NCBI GenBank assembly: GCA_964036155.1
Contig: OZ038422.1
Location: forward strand, 34,123,201 to 34,187,200
Source: Diploscapter coronatus
Lineage: Eukaryota > Nematoda > Chromadorea > Rhabditida > Rhabditidae
Reading direction: 5' to 3'
DNA length: 64,000 nt
Shown: positions 24,201 through 34,261 of the stretch, in pieces
Position numbering within the stretch: the stretch's first letter is position 1
Layout of the letters: the number at the start of each line of letters is the position of its first letter
Notes under the pieces: generated by a model
Told to the model about the DNA's origin: nothing
Databases searched by the model: none
The model's input: the letters and a program-made list of their open reading frames with translations, nothing else
Made by a program: the position numbers and the translations under genes

Positions 24201-25266
24201 AGTGAGAAAAGGCGAGAGGCAGAGAAAATTGCGTACCACTTTCTCTACACTCTAACCTCCCTCGTTGCGTATGGTCGTGATGCGCATTTTTTAACATACG
24301 AGACTCCACTTCATTTGACCAGGACAATATTTTTTTATTTTAATTTCAAGCAGAAAAATGATTACTTGAGAACAATCCGCCTCCAGTAGCGGGGGTTGCA
24401 GTCGAACTGCCGAACAAACCCGTGCCTGTACTTGTGGCGGTTCCTGAAAATGGAAAAATAATCAAAATAACGATTGAAAGAATTTTTCCTATAGATAATT
24501 TTTTTAAATCCAACTTTTAGCAAAAAGCGATCCGGAAGGAGTGGTGCTGAATGCCGATGTGGCAGTGCTGGTCGCAGTCGATCCGAACAATCCACCTCCG
24601 GACGGAGCCGCGCTCACAGTGGCCGTCGAGCCGAACAGCGACGGGGTGGACGAGGCCTGCGTCGTGCTGCCGAACAGGGGCTTCGCTGTGCTGAAAAATT
24701 CGAGTATTCTTTAAATAGCAATTAATAGAAGTAGTATGGCAGTGCGGACATTAGTAAACAAGTAGTACGGGAAAAGTTAATAGAATTGGGGTGTTCAGAA
24801 AATCATGAAATTTTTCATTAGCTTTTGCCGTACTGCTTTTATTAGTTGCCCTTTAAATAAAATATTGATTTCATACCTAGGAAGACTTTCAGTCACAATG
24901 AGGGATCTTAGGGGAGAGGATACGCTAGAATATTTTTTCAATAGAAAATGATATATAGTTGGAGAACGCGGCAAGATTTTCCCAAAATATTTTGGCTTAA
25001 GTCTTGCCTAGGTCATCAAATAGCGACTTTTTTTTTACAAAAATGTTTTTGGCTTTCTGTATTTAATTATCAATTGATTTATTTTAACCTTAAAAATAGA
25101 AAAAAAAAAAATAAAACAAAACTCACGAAGTAGTGGTGGTACTGCCAAACAACGGCGCTGCGGCAGTGCTGCTTGAGGCCGTGCCGAAGCTAAACCCCGA
25201 CGAAGTCGTTGCGGGCGCAGAGCCAAACAGGGGCTTGTTGCCCCCACCGAACAAATTCATGGACAT
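21273..25266 (-). CDS. NUP54: Nucleoporin Nup54 (channel nucleoporin)
   Basis: 553 aa from 12 exons: 25266-25127, 24690-24515, 24443-24366, 24093-23969, 23782-23683, 23550-23477, 23378-23299, 23209-23080, 22921-22738, 22407-22161, 21901-21715, 21413-21273, all phases closing. Residues 1-170 are an FG domain with many LFG(S/G) repeats in Ser/Thr/Ala-rich linkers, the barrier that binds transport receptors. Residues 240-553 carry the conserved central part ([31 protein letters not shown]) and heptad-rich coiled coils that in other animals assemble with Nup62 and Nup58 in the central channel. The length is close to the human protein (507 aa). The C. elegans equivalent is npp-1. It is the first gene of the proposed operon, and its start follows TTTTCCAG. 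It is divergent from PLAA, sharing an 868-base intergenic region. Confidence 0.93.
23846..23930. repeat. Repeat family D copy in NUP54 intron 4
   Basis: GATGATAGGACGATGAGATC then CTATAGCTAGGGATAGGGA and a GGAAGGA run, colinear with the reverse complement of 8976-9052. Confidence 0.6.
24165..24333. repeat. Palindromic repeat, family C, in NUP54 intron 3
   Basis: Ends CGACCAAACTAAGTGAAAG and, inverted, CACTTCATTTGACCAGGA. The interior AGAGGCAGAGAAAATTGCGT, CTCGTTGCGTATGGTCGTGA and TAACATACGA segments are shared with 48257-48452, including CGTGATGCGCATTT versus CGTGACGCGCATTT. Confidence 0.7.
24735..24850. repeat. Palindromic repeat, family E, in NUP54 intron 1
   Basis: Left arm ACAAGTAGTACGGGAAAAG, right arm TTTTGCCGTACTGCTTTTAT, bounded by GGCA / TTGCC. 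The same AGTAGTACRGG arms occur at 31063-31163. Confidence 0.6.
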
Positions 25267-26134
25267 TTTATCTGGAAAACCGATAGAAGTTGAACATTCA
25301 ACGAAATTAAACGAGGAAAAATGAATTGCCGCCAATTGAAACCTTGGTGCATTTTCGCCTTGCGCCAAGTGGTGTCCTTATATTTTTCATCAGCATTTCA
25401 AATTTTTCGTAGATTTTCGTTAACACTCGCGATTTTCTCGATGATTTTATTACTTTTAAAAATCAATGCATTTCATATCAACTTACCAAGAGGCTTCATT
25501 TAGTTTTCGAGGAAAAAATAGAACTTTTCAAATGCATTTCTTTGGAAATAGGGTGATTTTTTATTTTGAAAGTTAGCCATTCATACGCAATTTTATCAGG
25601 AAAGTTCATGCAGTTTTGGAAACAAAATATGCAATGTTTTAGAAAATTATATGAACTTTTCAAATGCACTTCTTCTGAATTGGATGATTTAAAAATTTTT
25701 TAGTTATTTGTATTTTGTGCTAAATCGCACCTAAATCTCATCATTTTTGACTGTTTGGTGTTGATTTATTCATTCTTTGTGCATTGCAGAAACTTTCGCT
25801 TTTTTCTACTTTGCACAGTTTGTTTACTTTATTTTAATAGTTTTTTTCTCTTTGACTCTACCCCAAGGGTCAACTCCTTTTCTATCGTGCCCAAAACTGG
25901 GCTCTTTCTCATGGACAGGGCAGAATACGAACTGCTCTGTTATTCTTGCCCCGTTACATCAAATGAAGTAGACCTTCAAACTCAACGACTATGGGTTCAA
26001 GTCAATTCGCGTGAATGAAAATAGTGCACAAGAATAGACAAATTTCTTTACAATCTCTACTCTCTCATCTCTTCTCTATATACTATTTCGCCTTGTTGCG
26101 ACATTTCCAAACGGTCGTTTTCAGATTGCGGAAA
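25267..26134. promoter_or_regulatory. Divergent intergenic region NUP54 / PLAA
   Basis: An 868-base AT-rich spacer between two outward-facing starts, so it should contain both promoters. A TTTTCAG at 26117-26123, 11 bases before the PLAA ATG, looks like its trans-splice acceptor. No TATA-like or other motif could be assigned with confidence. Confidence 0.45.
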
Positions 26135-29100
26135 ATGAGTGAAGATGTTGAAATGACGGAAGAGCCGAAGGACGAGGGCAAGTTTGTGCTGAGCGCTGTG
26201 GTCGAGGCGCACAAGGGCGACATTCGGGCGATGGTCACTTCCCCCGACGGACTCATCATCTCCGGTAGCAGGGACGAACCCATCAAGCTGTGGGGAAAAA
26301 GGTAAAAATAGGAAATTGGTAAAATATATGTAAATTGGAATTTCCAAAAGGAATGAACCCATCAAGTTGTGGGGCAATAGGTGGAATAAAGCATGAAGAA
26401 TATTCTCATTTACTTATTTTTCAAAAGAATAGTAGAAGTTAAAATTTTTCGAAAATACTGAATGAATTCAATAGTGAAAAAGGGATGATAAAATATTCTT
26501 CGGGAAAATTCGTTCAAAAATGTGTTTAAAAATTTGTGAAGAAAAAAATACTGCTTTCAGAGCGGGTGAATTCGACGTGCGAACGCAGTTCATGCAGGAT
26601 CGCAGTGCAAATATTATTGCTATCGCTCTCTACGAGGCTAACGACAAGTGGTATCTTTTTGCTGGAAGGTGGGTTTAATTCTTTTTTCTTCCAAATAAAA
26701 CATATCCCCAATTCTTTCTCTAAATTCTGATTTATTTAGAAGATCCTTGAGAATAAATGAATTCCTACTCAAAAATCACTGCCTTTTCTAAAAATCGTAA
26801 AAATGCTATTTTTAATGAATTGAGAAAATTCAGACGCGATGGCGTTATTTATGTCTACTCGAAAGGCTCTACTGCACCGGCTTTCCAGTTGTCGAGGCAC
26901 TCCACGTCGATTTCCTGCCTGCACGCGGACAACAAAAGCGGCGTTCTGCTGAGCGGATCCTGGGACAATTCCGCTGTGGTTTGGCCTCTGCATAACGAGG
27001 ATCCTGCTTCCTTGGTAAATTTAAACGAAAACAATACAAATGATACTGGCAAAGACCGATAACTTGAGACAAGATAAATGGTGCACAGATTTACAAATAA
27101 AAACCCGCAGGTGTCAAAATTTCGAAAAAAAAAATTGCAACAAGTCTGTCTAGAATGTGAAATTTTCAGAGTCTCCAACTCGTCGGCCACAGTCTGTCTG
27201 TTTGGACGGTGTCCACGATTCCGGACAAGGCCGACTTCTATTTGACCGGCTCTGCAGACAAACTCATCAAGTTGTGGCACAAGGAGGTCAACGTTCGAAC
27301 CTACACCGGTAATTCTTTATTTCTTCCAAATTTTCATTTCATTTTCTTTCACTGCATTCAAATAGGTATTCTGCCTTTTTATTTTCTAATTTTAAAACTT
27401 TCATGTTCTCTTCGTTTACTGCATTAAGATAGTTTTTTTCCTTCAAAATGTAAAAATCTATTTATTTTTCAAGCAATCGCTTTATCTCTACTTTGCAGGT
27501 CATACTGACGTTGTCCGAGTTCTCGTGCCTCTCTCCTCGACTCGCTTCCTCTCCGCAGCGAACGACTCGACGATTCGTCTCTGGAACATCGACTCCGAAG
27601 CTGCCATTGCCAAGTTCCACTCTGTATCGGATCACTATATTTACACGTTCGTTGCTAATGTTGATTTTATCAGACTTCTCAAAACTACACCCTCAGAAAA
27701 ACATATACCTTTTCGAGTGAGATAAAGAAGGCGTGATTTTATCTCTCCCTTTCTCAATAATGCACTTTCTGCGAGTTTGACTTTAAGAATTGTGTATTTT
27801 ATTTCAAGTTGTTTTCAGAATGAGCATGAAAGGCAACCACATAGTGACTTCCGGAGAAGGCGGTCTGATTGAAGTCTGGAAACTGCAGGATGGCGTCAAG
27901 GAGAAAACGTAATTTATTTTTTTCCATTCTGAAAATTCTTAAATTTGAAAAGGAAATTCTGTTAAAAAAGGAGAAAAGCTCATTATTTAATGGGCAAAAT
28001 TTCGATAAAAATGACTAATTTCTTAGAATAAAATACTTGTTAAAAATAACAAAAAATTTCAGTCTGAAAAACGCCCAGCAAATCGCGATTCCGTCTCCTT
28101 CGGTTTGGAGTGTCGCCTTCATGTCCGATGATGAATTTGCTGCCGCTGCAAGGTAAACATTTAAGAATTCCTGTATCGTTGATTGGAGAGAAAGTCGATA
28201 TTCGTATAGCAATTATAAATCGAAATTGGGCTCATTTCTGCCCGTAACTCAATTCGAGTATGTAGATTATGATTATCAACTCAAAAAGTGAGCCAGAAGT
28301 TCGAGTAGCAGTTTGCGAGGTTCCCTCGTGTGCGAACACGGTTAGTACTCGCGTGACTTCCTCTGGGTGTAGATGTATACACTATTGCTGTCCAATACAG
28401 TTGTAGGCCAATTACAAGGGTTTTATTCCATCATTCAATCAAAGGACAGACAATAAACGAGCAGCCGTGCTCTGCTCGATCCGAAGAGAGAAGTGAAATT
28501 GTGATGCGGGGAAAAGATAGGAAAAGAACCCGATCACACAATAAAAGCCTGCAGTCAAAACATAGAAAGAATGCAGGAAATCTGTCCAAGAAAACCGTCG
28601 AGTTTCACGGAAATTACACAAACCCGCGGTTAGGATCCCTCAAATATTCGAAGATCAAATATCATTCGAAATTACCAAAATAGGGTAAAAAGGGTGCGTA
28701 TTTTCGCACACCTCGTAAATAAAACACAAATTCTTAATTTCCTTTAATTTTCAGCGACGGCCACCTTTACGTCTACACCACGAACAAGGCAAAGGCTGCA
28801 AAACCGGACATTCTCGCTGCGTACGATGCGGCCATCGCAAATCAGCAAAGAACCATGGTCGAGCAGGCGCAACAGGTATTATTTTTTTTTATGAACTATT
28901 CAAAAATATCTGAAATTGGATGGTTATTGAAAAAAATACTTGAAATTTGATTAATCCTAATGTCTGAAAATATGTTTCGAAAAAAATATCTGGAAATATA
29001 AATTATTCATAAAAATATGCCTGAGATTTGATTATTCATAAAGAAAAATTCAAGAAATGTTTATAAAAATGCCTAAGAATTTTCAAACAAATTTAGGAAT

Positions 29101-32100
29101 CCAAGGCCAAAATCGTCAGAATCAAAGTCTCCCTGGATGACGGCCCTCCCACACATGTTCTGGAATATGAGAAAGGAACTGATCCGACAATCACGGCGGA
29201 GAAATTCATTCAGGTAGAATATTAACAATAAGAACAAACTACTAAAACTTCCGTCAAAGTTGAAAGATTATCAAAAGTTTGTAAAATTCGTTCATAGGAG
29301 ATTTTTCAGGACTACGATTTGCCTACCTCCTACCTGGACGAAATCGTGGATTACATGTGCAACTGCATTCCCGAGGCGAAAGCAGCCAGAGATAAAAAGA
29401 TGCTCAGCAACGTACTCCCCATGCAGAAGGTCAAGGTTGGAGATCGGGTACGAATTTTTGGTTTCTTTAATTTTAGGGCGAGTTCATATTTCTTGACATC
29501 GATGTCAATCCTGTCAAAAATATACGCATGAAATCGTTGTATATTGACACAATATTAAGAAGTATGAATGCGCTCTTAGAAGGTAACTAAATAAAATGCG
29601 CGAGAATTTTTCAAAATTACGTTTGAACTACTTTCAAAGAAAACTGAATTATATTGATTTTTCAGGAATACGACTACGCCTTCCAAATCCTGGTGGCAGA
29701 AGACGGAAGAAAACTGGTTGTCGCATTCAACGTTGGAGATGACCCCGATTATGTCGCGCAGAAATTCGTCGAGCAGCACAACTTGCCGATTGGGTATTTG
29801 GCAAAGGTAGGATGATTTTTTTCGAAAATAATGAAAAAATCATAAAATTTGTTAAAATTCAGGTTGGTTCGATGATTCGCAACCAGACGCAGAAGACCAC
29901 TCAACAGAACTTTGCTGATCCTTTCACAGGTGAATTTTAAATTTAGAAAAAGAAAAATTACCTGGGCTTTTAGATTTTGTAGAATAGGGAAATCATAAGA
30001 AATTAATTTGGTCTCGAAGTATTCGAGAAATTTTCAGTTTTTTGAAGACATAAATTTATTTATTCAGGGGGCGGTAGACATGTTCCAATGGATGAATCAG
30101 CCGGATTCCAGGCGGGATATGATGATCCGTTCACTGGAGGTACAATTTTCTTATTTATATATGCTCTTTTACCTTCAAACTACATCATACTTCTACAAAT
30201 TTTATCATTCTACTTCCTGAAAAAAAAATATTTTAGGAGGTCGCTATGTGCCTGGGCAATCTGGTAGTTCTGGAGGAGAGGGATTTGGCGATCCTTACAC
30301 AAGTGGAGGAGGGTAAGAATTTTTAAGAAAAAAAAACAATGTTTTTTTTTAAAGAGATTTATCGAATAGAATAATTTTACAAATGGATTCTTTCAGATAC
30401 AAACCAGGCAGTGCCGCCCACGCAGAGCTCGTCCCCAACGCGTCTCAGCCAGCTGACAAGAAAAAGCCCAGAAGTGAATACGTTCCTTTGCGAGAATTCT
30501 TCATGTTTGGAGTCGAACAGCTCAGTCAGAAGGCAATCGCCAAGTTGAGGGAGCTGAATGAAAAGCAGGAGGCCTTCCAACTCAACCCCGAACAAGTAAT
30601 TTTGAAATTCTAAAGTGATATCATTTAGAAAAATTTGAATTGATAATGTCAACGTTATCTAATTGGGAGTATTTCATTTTTAATCAAAACTAAAAAGAAT
30701 GATTAAGTGCGCGACTATGTTTCATTTTTCACTCTTCTTACATTTTATTCCCCAAATTATGACTTTTAACAATCTTTAAAAGTTGATTTTTCCAGATGGA
30801 AGGCCTAGAACGTTTAATGATGGGCCCGACGGACCTGTCTGTTCCGTTGGAGCTACTCACCTCGGCACTCGACATCGGCATGCAGTGGAGTCTCGAGGAC
30901 GTCGTGCCCATTTTGGACTTATTCAGAATCGCTCTTCTCCATAAGGGACTTAACGAGTACTATTGCAATGTCAAGGTATGCAATTTAAAGATGAACAATT
31001 TACTTTGCTTAGAAGTTTTTAAAATACATTTAATTCATATCTATGTTCTTGGAAAATTCATAGGCAGTTAATTAAAAGTAGTACAGGAAAATAAACCAAA
31101 TTTATGCTTTTAGAAACCCGTAAATTATTTGGCCCACTTTTTTCGTACTACTCTTAACTAACTGTCAAATTTATGCATTGAAAAAGCTTTTTCAATCTGC
31201 ATTAAATCTTGAAAATGATTATGAACTCTGAATTTTTCAAGAATGCTAAAATTTAATAATAAGATTTGAAGAAAAGAGTAGATATATTCAGACCCGCGGC
31301 CTAGAAACACTAGATAAACTGACGACTCTGCTCATCTCCGAACCGCCCGATCCCTTGAGGATTCTGATCTGCCGAGTGGTGACGAACGCGTGCGCGCATC
31401 AATGGGGCAGGGAGATGCTCACCGCTAAAATGAGCGAAATCGTTCCCCTCACTGCAAATCAATTCAAATCCCCCAAGGCTGCTATACAGGTATTTTCAGG
31501 TTAAATCCCGATTTCATAATCAGAGATTGTTATTTCTTTCCTTCTCTCTATTTGCCGCTAAAATTTAAGAAAAAACTGAGTGAACGTTTTCCTGAAACTA
31601 ACTTCATGACTTCATTTGAAAAGGGAATCGAAAAGAAGAGCAACTTTGTAGTTATAAAAAACATAATTGAAGATTTTTAATCAGCTTTTATAATTAATTT
31701 TTTTATGGAAATAAAAAATAAACTTTTATTTTAGTTGGCCTCAGCTTCCGCTCTAGCGAATTGGAGTCTATTGCTGCTCCAGAAATCGGACGTCGTGCAG
31801 GAACTCGGTCCGCGAGAGGACATCATCAGGGCGATTGTCGCTGTGAGTATTTTCTGACCTCTTGTTTTGTCAACCGCTTTTTCTTCTTGTTTCTCGGCTT
31901 TTTTTTTCTTGTAGCCTAGCTCTCTTATCCGTTAGCATATACAGCCGTTGATATATACAGGAAGTCTTTTTCGACTTATTTTGAAACTCAATGAAAATAA
32001 ATATAAATAAGAGAAAGGATTTGAATAGATGTACTGCTATTTCGTAAATAAGACAATATTCTTCTTTTTTGAATGATATTGATTTTAGGCGACAGAAGAC

Positions 32101-32641
32101 ATTCTCTCGTTCAGTGATTATTCTCAGCCCGCTCTGCTTCGTCTCCTCCAGGCAATCGTCACGCTCATGTGGGACAATAGTGCTGTCATTCGGGTGGGTT
32201 TGTTGGAAAAGTATCCTCGTCTGTGAATGAGTATTTTTCTCCAGGAGATGAACGATTACATTTCTACCAAAAGTGAATATTTTCTTCAAAACAAAGAAAA
32301 TATGATGAATAGCATTTGAAGGAGTTTTTAAAGGGACTCAAATGTGATTACATTTCTACCAAAATTGAATACTTTCTTCCGTAACAAATAGGGTTGTAGG
32401 AATGGAATTTGGAAGATTTTTTGTCAACAATATTTAAATGGATACGTTTTTTCTAAAACAAAAATTTAATTTGAGAGAAAGTACTCAAATTCTTATGAAT
32501 CTATGTAATTGAAGATTTTATTTTCAGCTGGCCAAGCAACGCAACATCGGATCGATCGTGGGAAGGATGAAGGACGCCGTGGTGGAGGAATCTGCAAAGA
32601 ACGTCGCCAGGGACATCGTCGAAATGACGCACGCTGTCTAA
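26135..32641 (+). CDS. PLAA: PLAA/Ufd3/Doa1: WD40-PFU-PUL ubiquitin-binding p97 cofactor
   Basis: 852 aa from 20 exons: 26135-26301, 26561-26668, 26834-27014, 27170-27308, 27499-27646, 27819-27908, 28063-28152, 28755-28875, 29097-29213, 29310-29447, 29666-29806, 29863-29929, 30068-30139, 30237-30312, 30397-30595, 30796-30975, 31292-31489, 31735-31842, 32089-32193, 32528-32641; phases all close. The N-terminal part is a WD40 propeller (ISGSRDEPIKLW, LSGSWDNSAVVW, LTGSADKLIKLW, NDSTIRLW). The middle is the PFU ubiquitin-binding domain (VKVGDREYDYAFQILV) with ADPFTGGGR/YDDPFTGGGR repeats. The C terminus is an Armadillo-like PUL domain that binds Cdc48/p97. Yeast Doa1 and human PLAA (795 aa) have this order and act in ubiquitin turnover and endolysosomal sorting. 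In C. elegans it is ufd-3. Cytosolic/nuclear. Confidence 0.95.
26349..26382 (+). pseudogene. Duplicated 3' end of PLAA exon 1 inside intron 1
   Basis: GAACCCATCAAGTTGTGGGG in the intron repeats GAACCCATCAAGCTGTGGGG of exon 1 (26276-26295), in the same frame, reading NEPIKLWGNR versus DEPIKLWGKR. Each copy ends AG|GT, so the intronic copy keeps a usable donor of the same phase. It is either a relic of tandem duplication or an alternative donor exon. Confidence 0.65.
31063..31163. repeat. Palindromic repeat, family E, in PLAA intron 16
   Basis: GGCAGTTAATTAAAAGTAGT / ACAGGAAAA at the left; TTTTTCGTACTACTCTTAAC / TAACTGTC at the right, inverted. It is the same family as 24735-24850. Confidence 0.65.
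31913..31966. repeat. Family A fragment in PLAA intron 18
   Basis: CTTATCCGTTAGCATATACA then CAGCCGTTGATATATACAGG ending GAAG: one arm of the family A palindrome, with the outer half missing. Confidence 0.5.
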
Positions 32642-34261
32642 AAATCTGCTCCTTTTTCAAACCGATACTTCTAACTTTTATCGACAATTCATTTTCTTCT
32701 TGGAAAATTCATTGATTTCATCGATTCGAAAAATTCTTCACTAGGTTTTATCCTCAAAGCTAGAAATTTCCCAAATTTGGATGCTGAGTGTAACTTTTCA
32801 AAAAATCAAAATTCATCTTATTTTTCTTCCAATTTGGTCTCATTTCTCATTGCACAGAGACTTTGATAGGTCATTTGCGTGCCTTTCCATTTTCTCCAAA
32901 AATCTACATTTTTCCCCATAATTTATTCATTTCCCCCGAAAAACTTGTCTAATTGTGTTGGGTACTTGAGATTTTTCGTGAACTTATCCAACTTTTCACT
33001 CATTTATTTGTCGCGAGTTTTGATAGTCCGGTTTTAAAAATTCTATTGTGACCCTTTCCTTTTTTATTCATCATATAGATTTTATCGCCGATTTTTGTTG
33101 TTTTTGCTTTGCGAAATGAAGTTGAGCTTTATATTACCAAAGAAAAATGCCTGACAGATTTTAAAAATTGACCTCAGATGATATAATTCATCATAGCCGA
33201 AGGTGTTATTCATCGAGCACTGACCACCTACATTTCATTTTTCATCGATTTTCATCATGCATTCCCTCGATCATTAAGAGACATTCCACGAATAACTGTA
33301 ACAAGAGTCCGGACAATTGCAAAAGTGTCCTGGATCCAAACCAAACCCATATGAGTTTTTTTTTCTTCCTAGCCTTATTATTCCCCCACTGAGTGAGGTC
33401 GGCTACCCTCTGTAATAGGACAGTCGGCCTATCCTAGCCACACACAGGACTAGTGGCCCGTCCCGAGGACAGACTGTTGTTGTTGTGTGCAATAGCCGAG
33501 GGTTTTTAGGCGAATTTTTCGTGGTTCTATCCACTACCAACGTTTGGGTTAAGATGGAAACTAATCTGAGCCCATGCTCTAGACAGCGACATACAACCAC
33601 TGCGCTAGACCACCTCATGGTGTAATCAGGAAATTAATTTTTAAACAATGAACTCAAGTTTGTTTAAATTTATTTTCTGGTGACCCCTCCTAAAAATAAC
33701 TTTTTGTCCATTTGACGCGCAGAGTATGTACGTCTTCAGTTGAAAAAAAAATGTAGGAATTAAATTTTTGATTTTCGATTAAAAAAGTTTAATTTCGGGT
33801 GAAAATCTGTCAAGAAATGGTAAAAAAAAACGATTTTATATGATTAATTCCGACAATTTTTGAAGTACAAATTTTCTGAAATAATTTTTTTTGAAATCTC
33901 CATAGTCGATTTGGGTAATTTCCTTGAGAATCTGATCTTAAAATTAAACTTTGAAAATTTATCTTCCTTGCAAAATGCTTACTAAATTATATAGTAGAGT
34001 TAATCGTTTCTCAAGAAATAGAACGAGCGTAATTGACGTGTTGAAGCTGAAATTGCACTAAATTATAAGTTAAGTGAGTCTTATACATACAAAGTTGATT
34101 GCCTAAGCACCGTCTTGCACTGTTACTCGATTCACTTCAAGTTTTGTCATTTATATTTCGAAAGCGCTACTTTCTAAATCGTACTGTATTGAAATCATTT
34201 TTCTCAAATTCTTATTCTACAGATTTATTATTATCACTAGAGAAATAATACAGAGAATCAA
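32642..34261. other. Intergenic region PLAA to receptor, with a SINE
   Basis: AT-rich. The left part should hold the PLAA 3' UTR. A SINE occupies 33355-33618. No coding exons were recognised in the remainder. Confidence 0.5.
33355..33618 (-). mobile_element. tRNA-derived SINE
   Basis: Read on the minus strand, the element opens CCATGAGGTGGTCTAGCGCA, with a good RNA polymerase III A-box (TGGTCTAGCGCAGTGG) at the right distance from the 5' end. A weak B-box-like GGGCTCAGATTAG follows about 37 bases later. A body unrelated to tRNA comes next, and the 3' end is GGCTAGGAAG followed by nine A residues. A 5' tRNA-like head, unrelated body and A-rich tail at about 265 bp is the standard SINE layout. 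No clear target duplication was seen. Short open frames inside it are not genes. Confidence 0.75.

Larger units (their letters stand above)
15692..25266 (-). other. Probable four-gene operon NUP54 > NOL8 > DNAJC12 > C19orf53
   Basis: Four same-strand genes are packed stop-to-start with gaps of about 321, 199 and 299 bases, each start preceded by a splice-acceptor-like sequence (TTTTCCAG, TTTTTTCAG, GATTTAG, TTTTTCAAG). A minus-strand AATAAA at 16478-16473 lies between the DNAJC12 stop and the last start, where an intercistronic poly(A) site is expected. This is the geometry of nematode SL-resolved operons. The grouping (nuclear pore, nucleolar factor, co-chaperone, basic small protein) is of housekeeping type. 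No transcript evidence is available. Confidence 0.7.

Noticed and set aside
33403..33618. 71-codon minus-strand open frame
   Set aside because: Lies entirely inside the SINE.
33570..33618. Possible tRNA gene on the minus strand
   Set aside because: Good A-box, but no acceptor stem pairing, poor B-box and an A-tail downstream; it is the head of a SINE.
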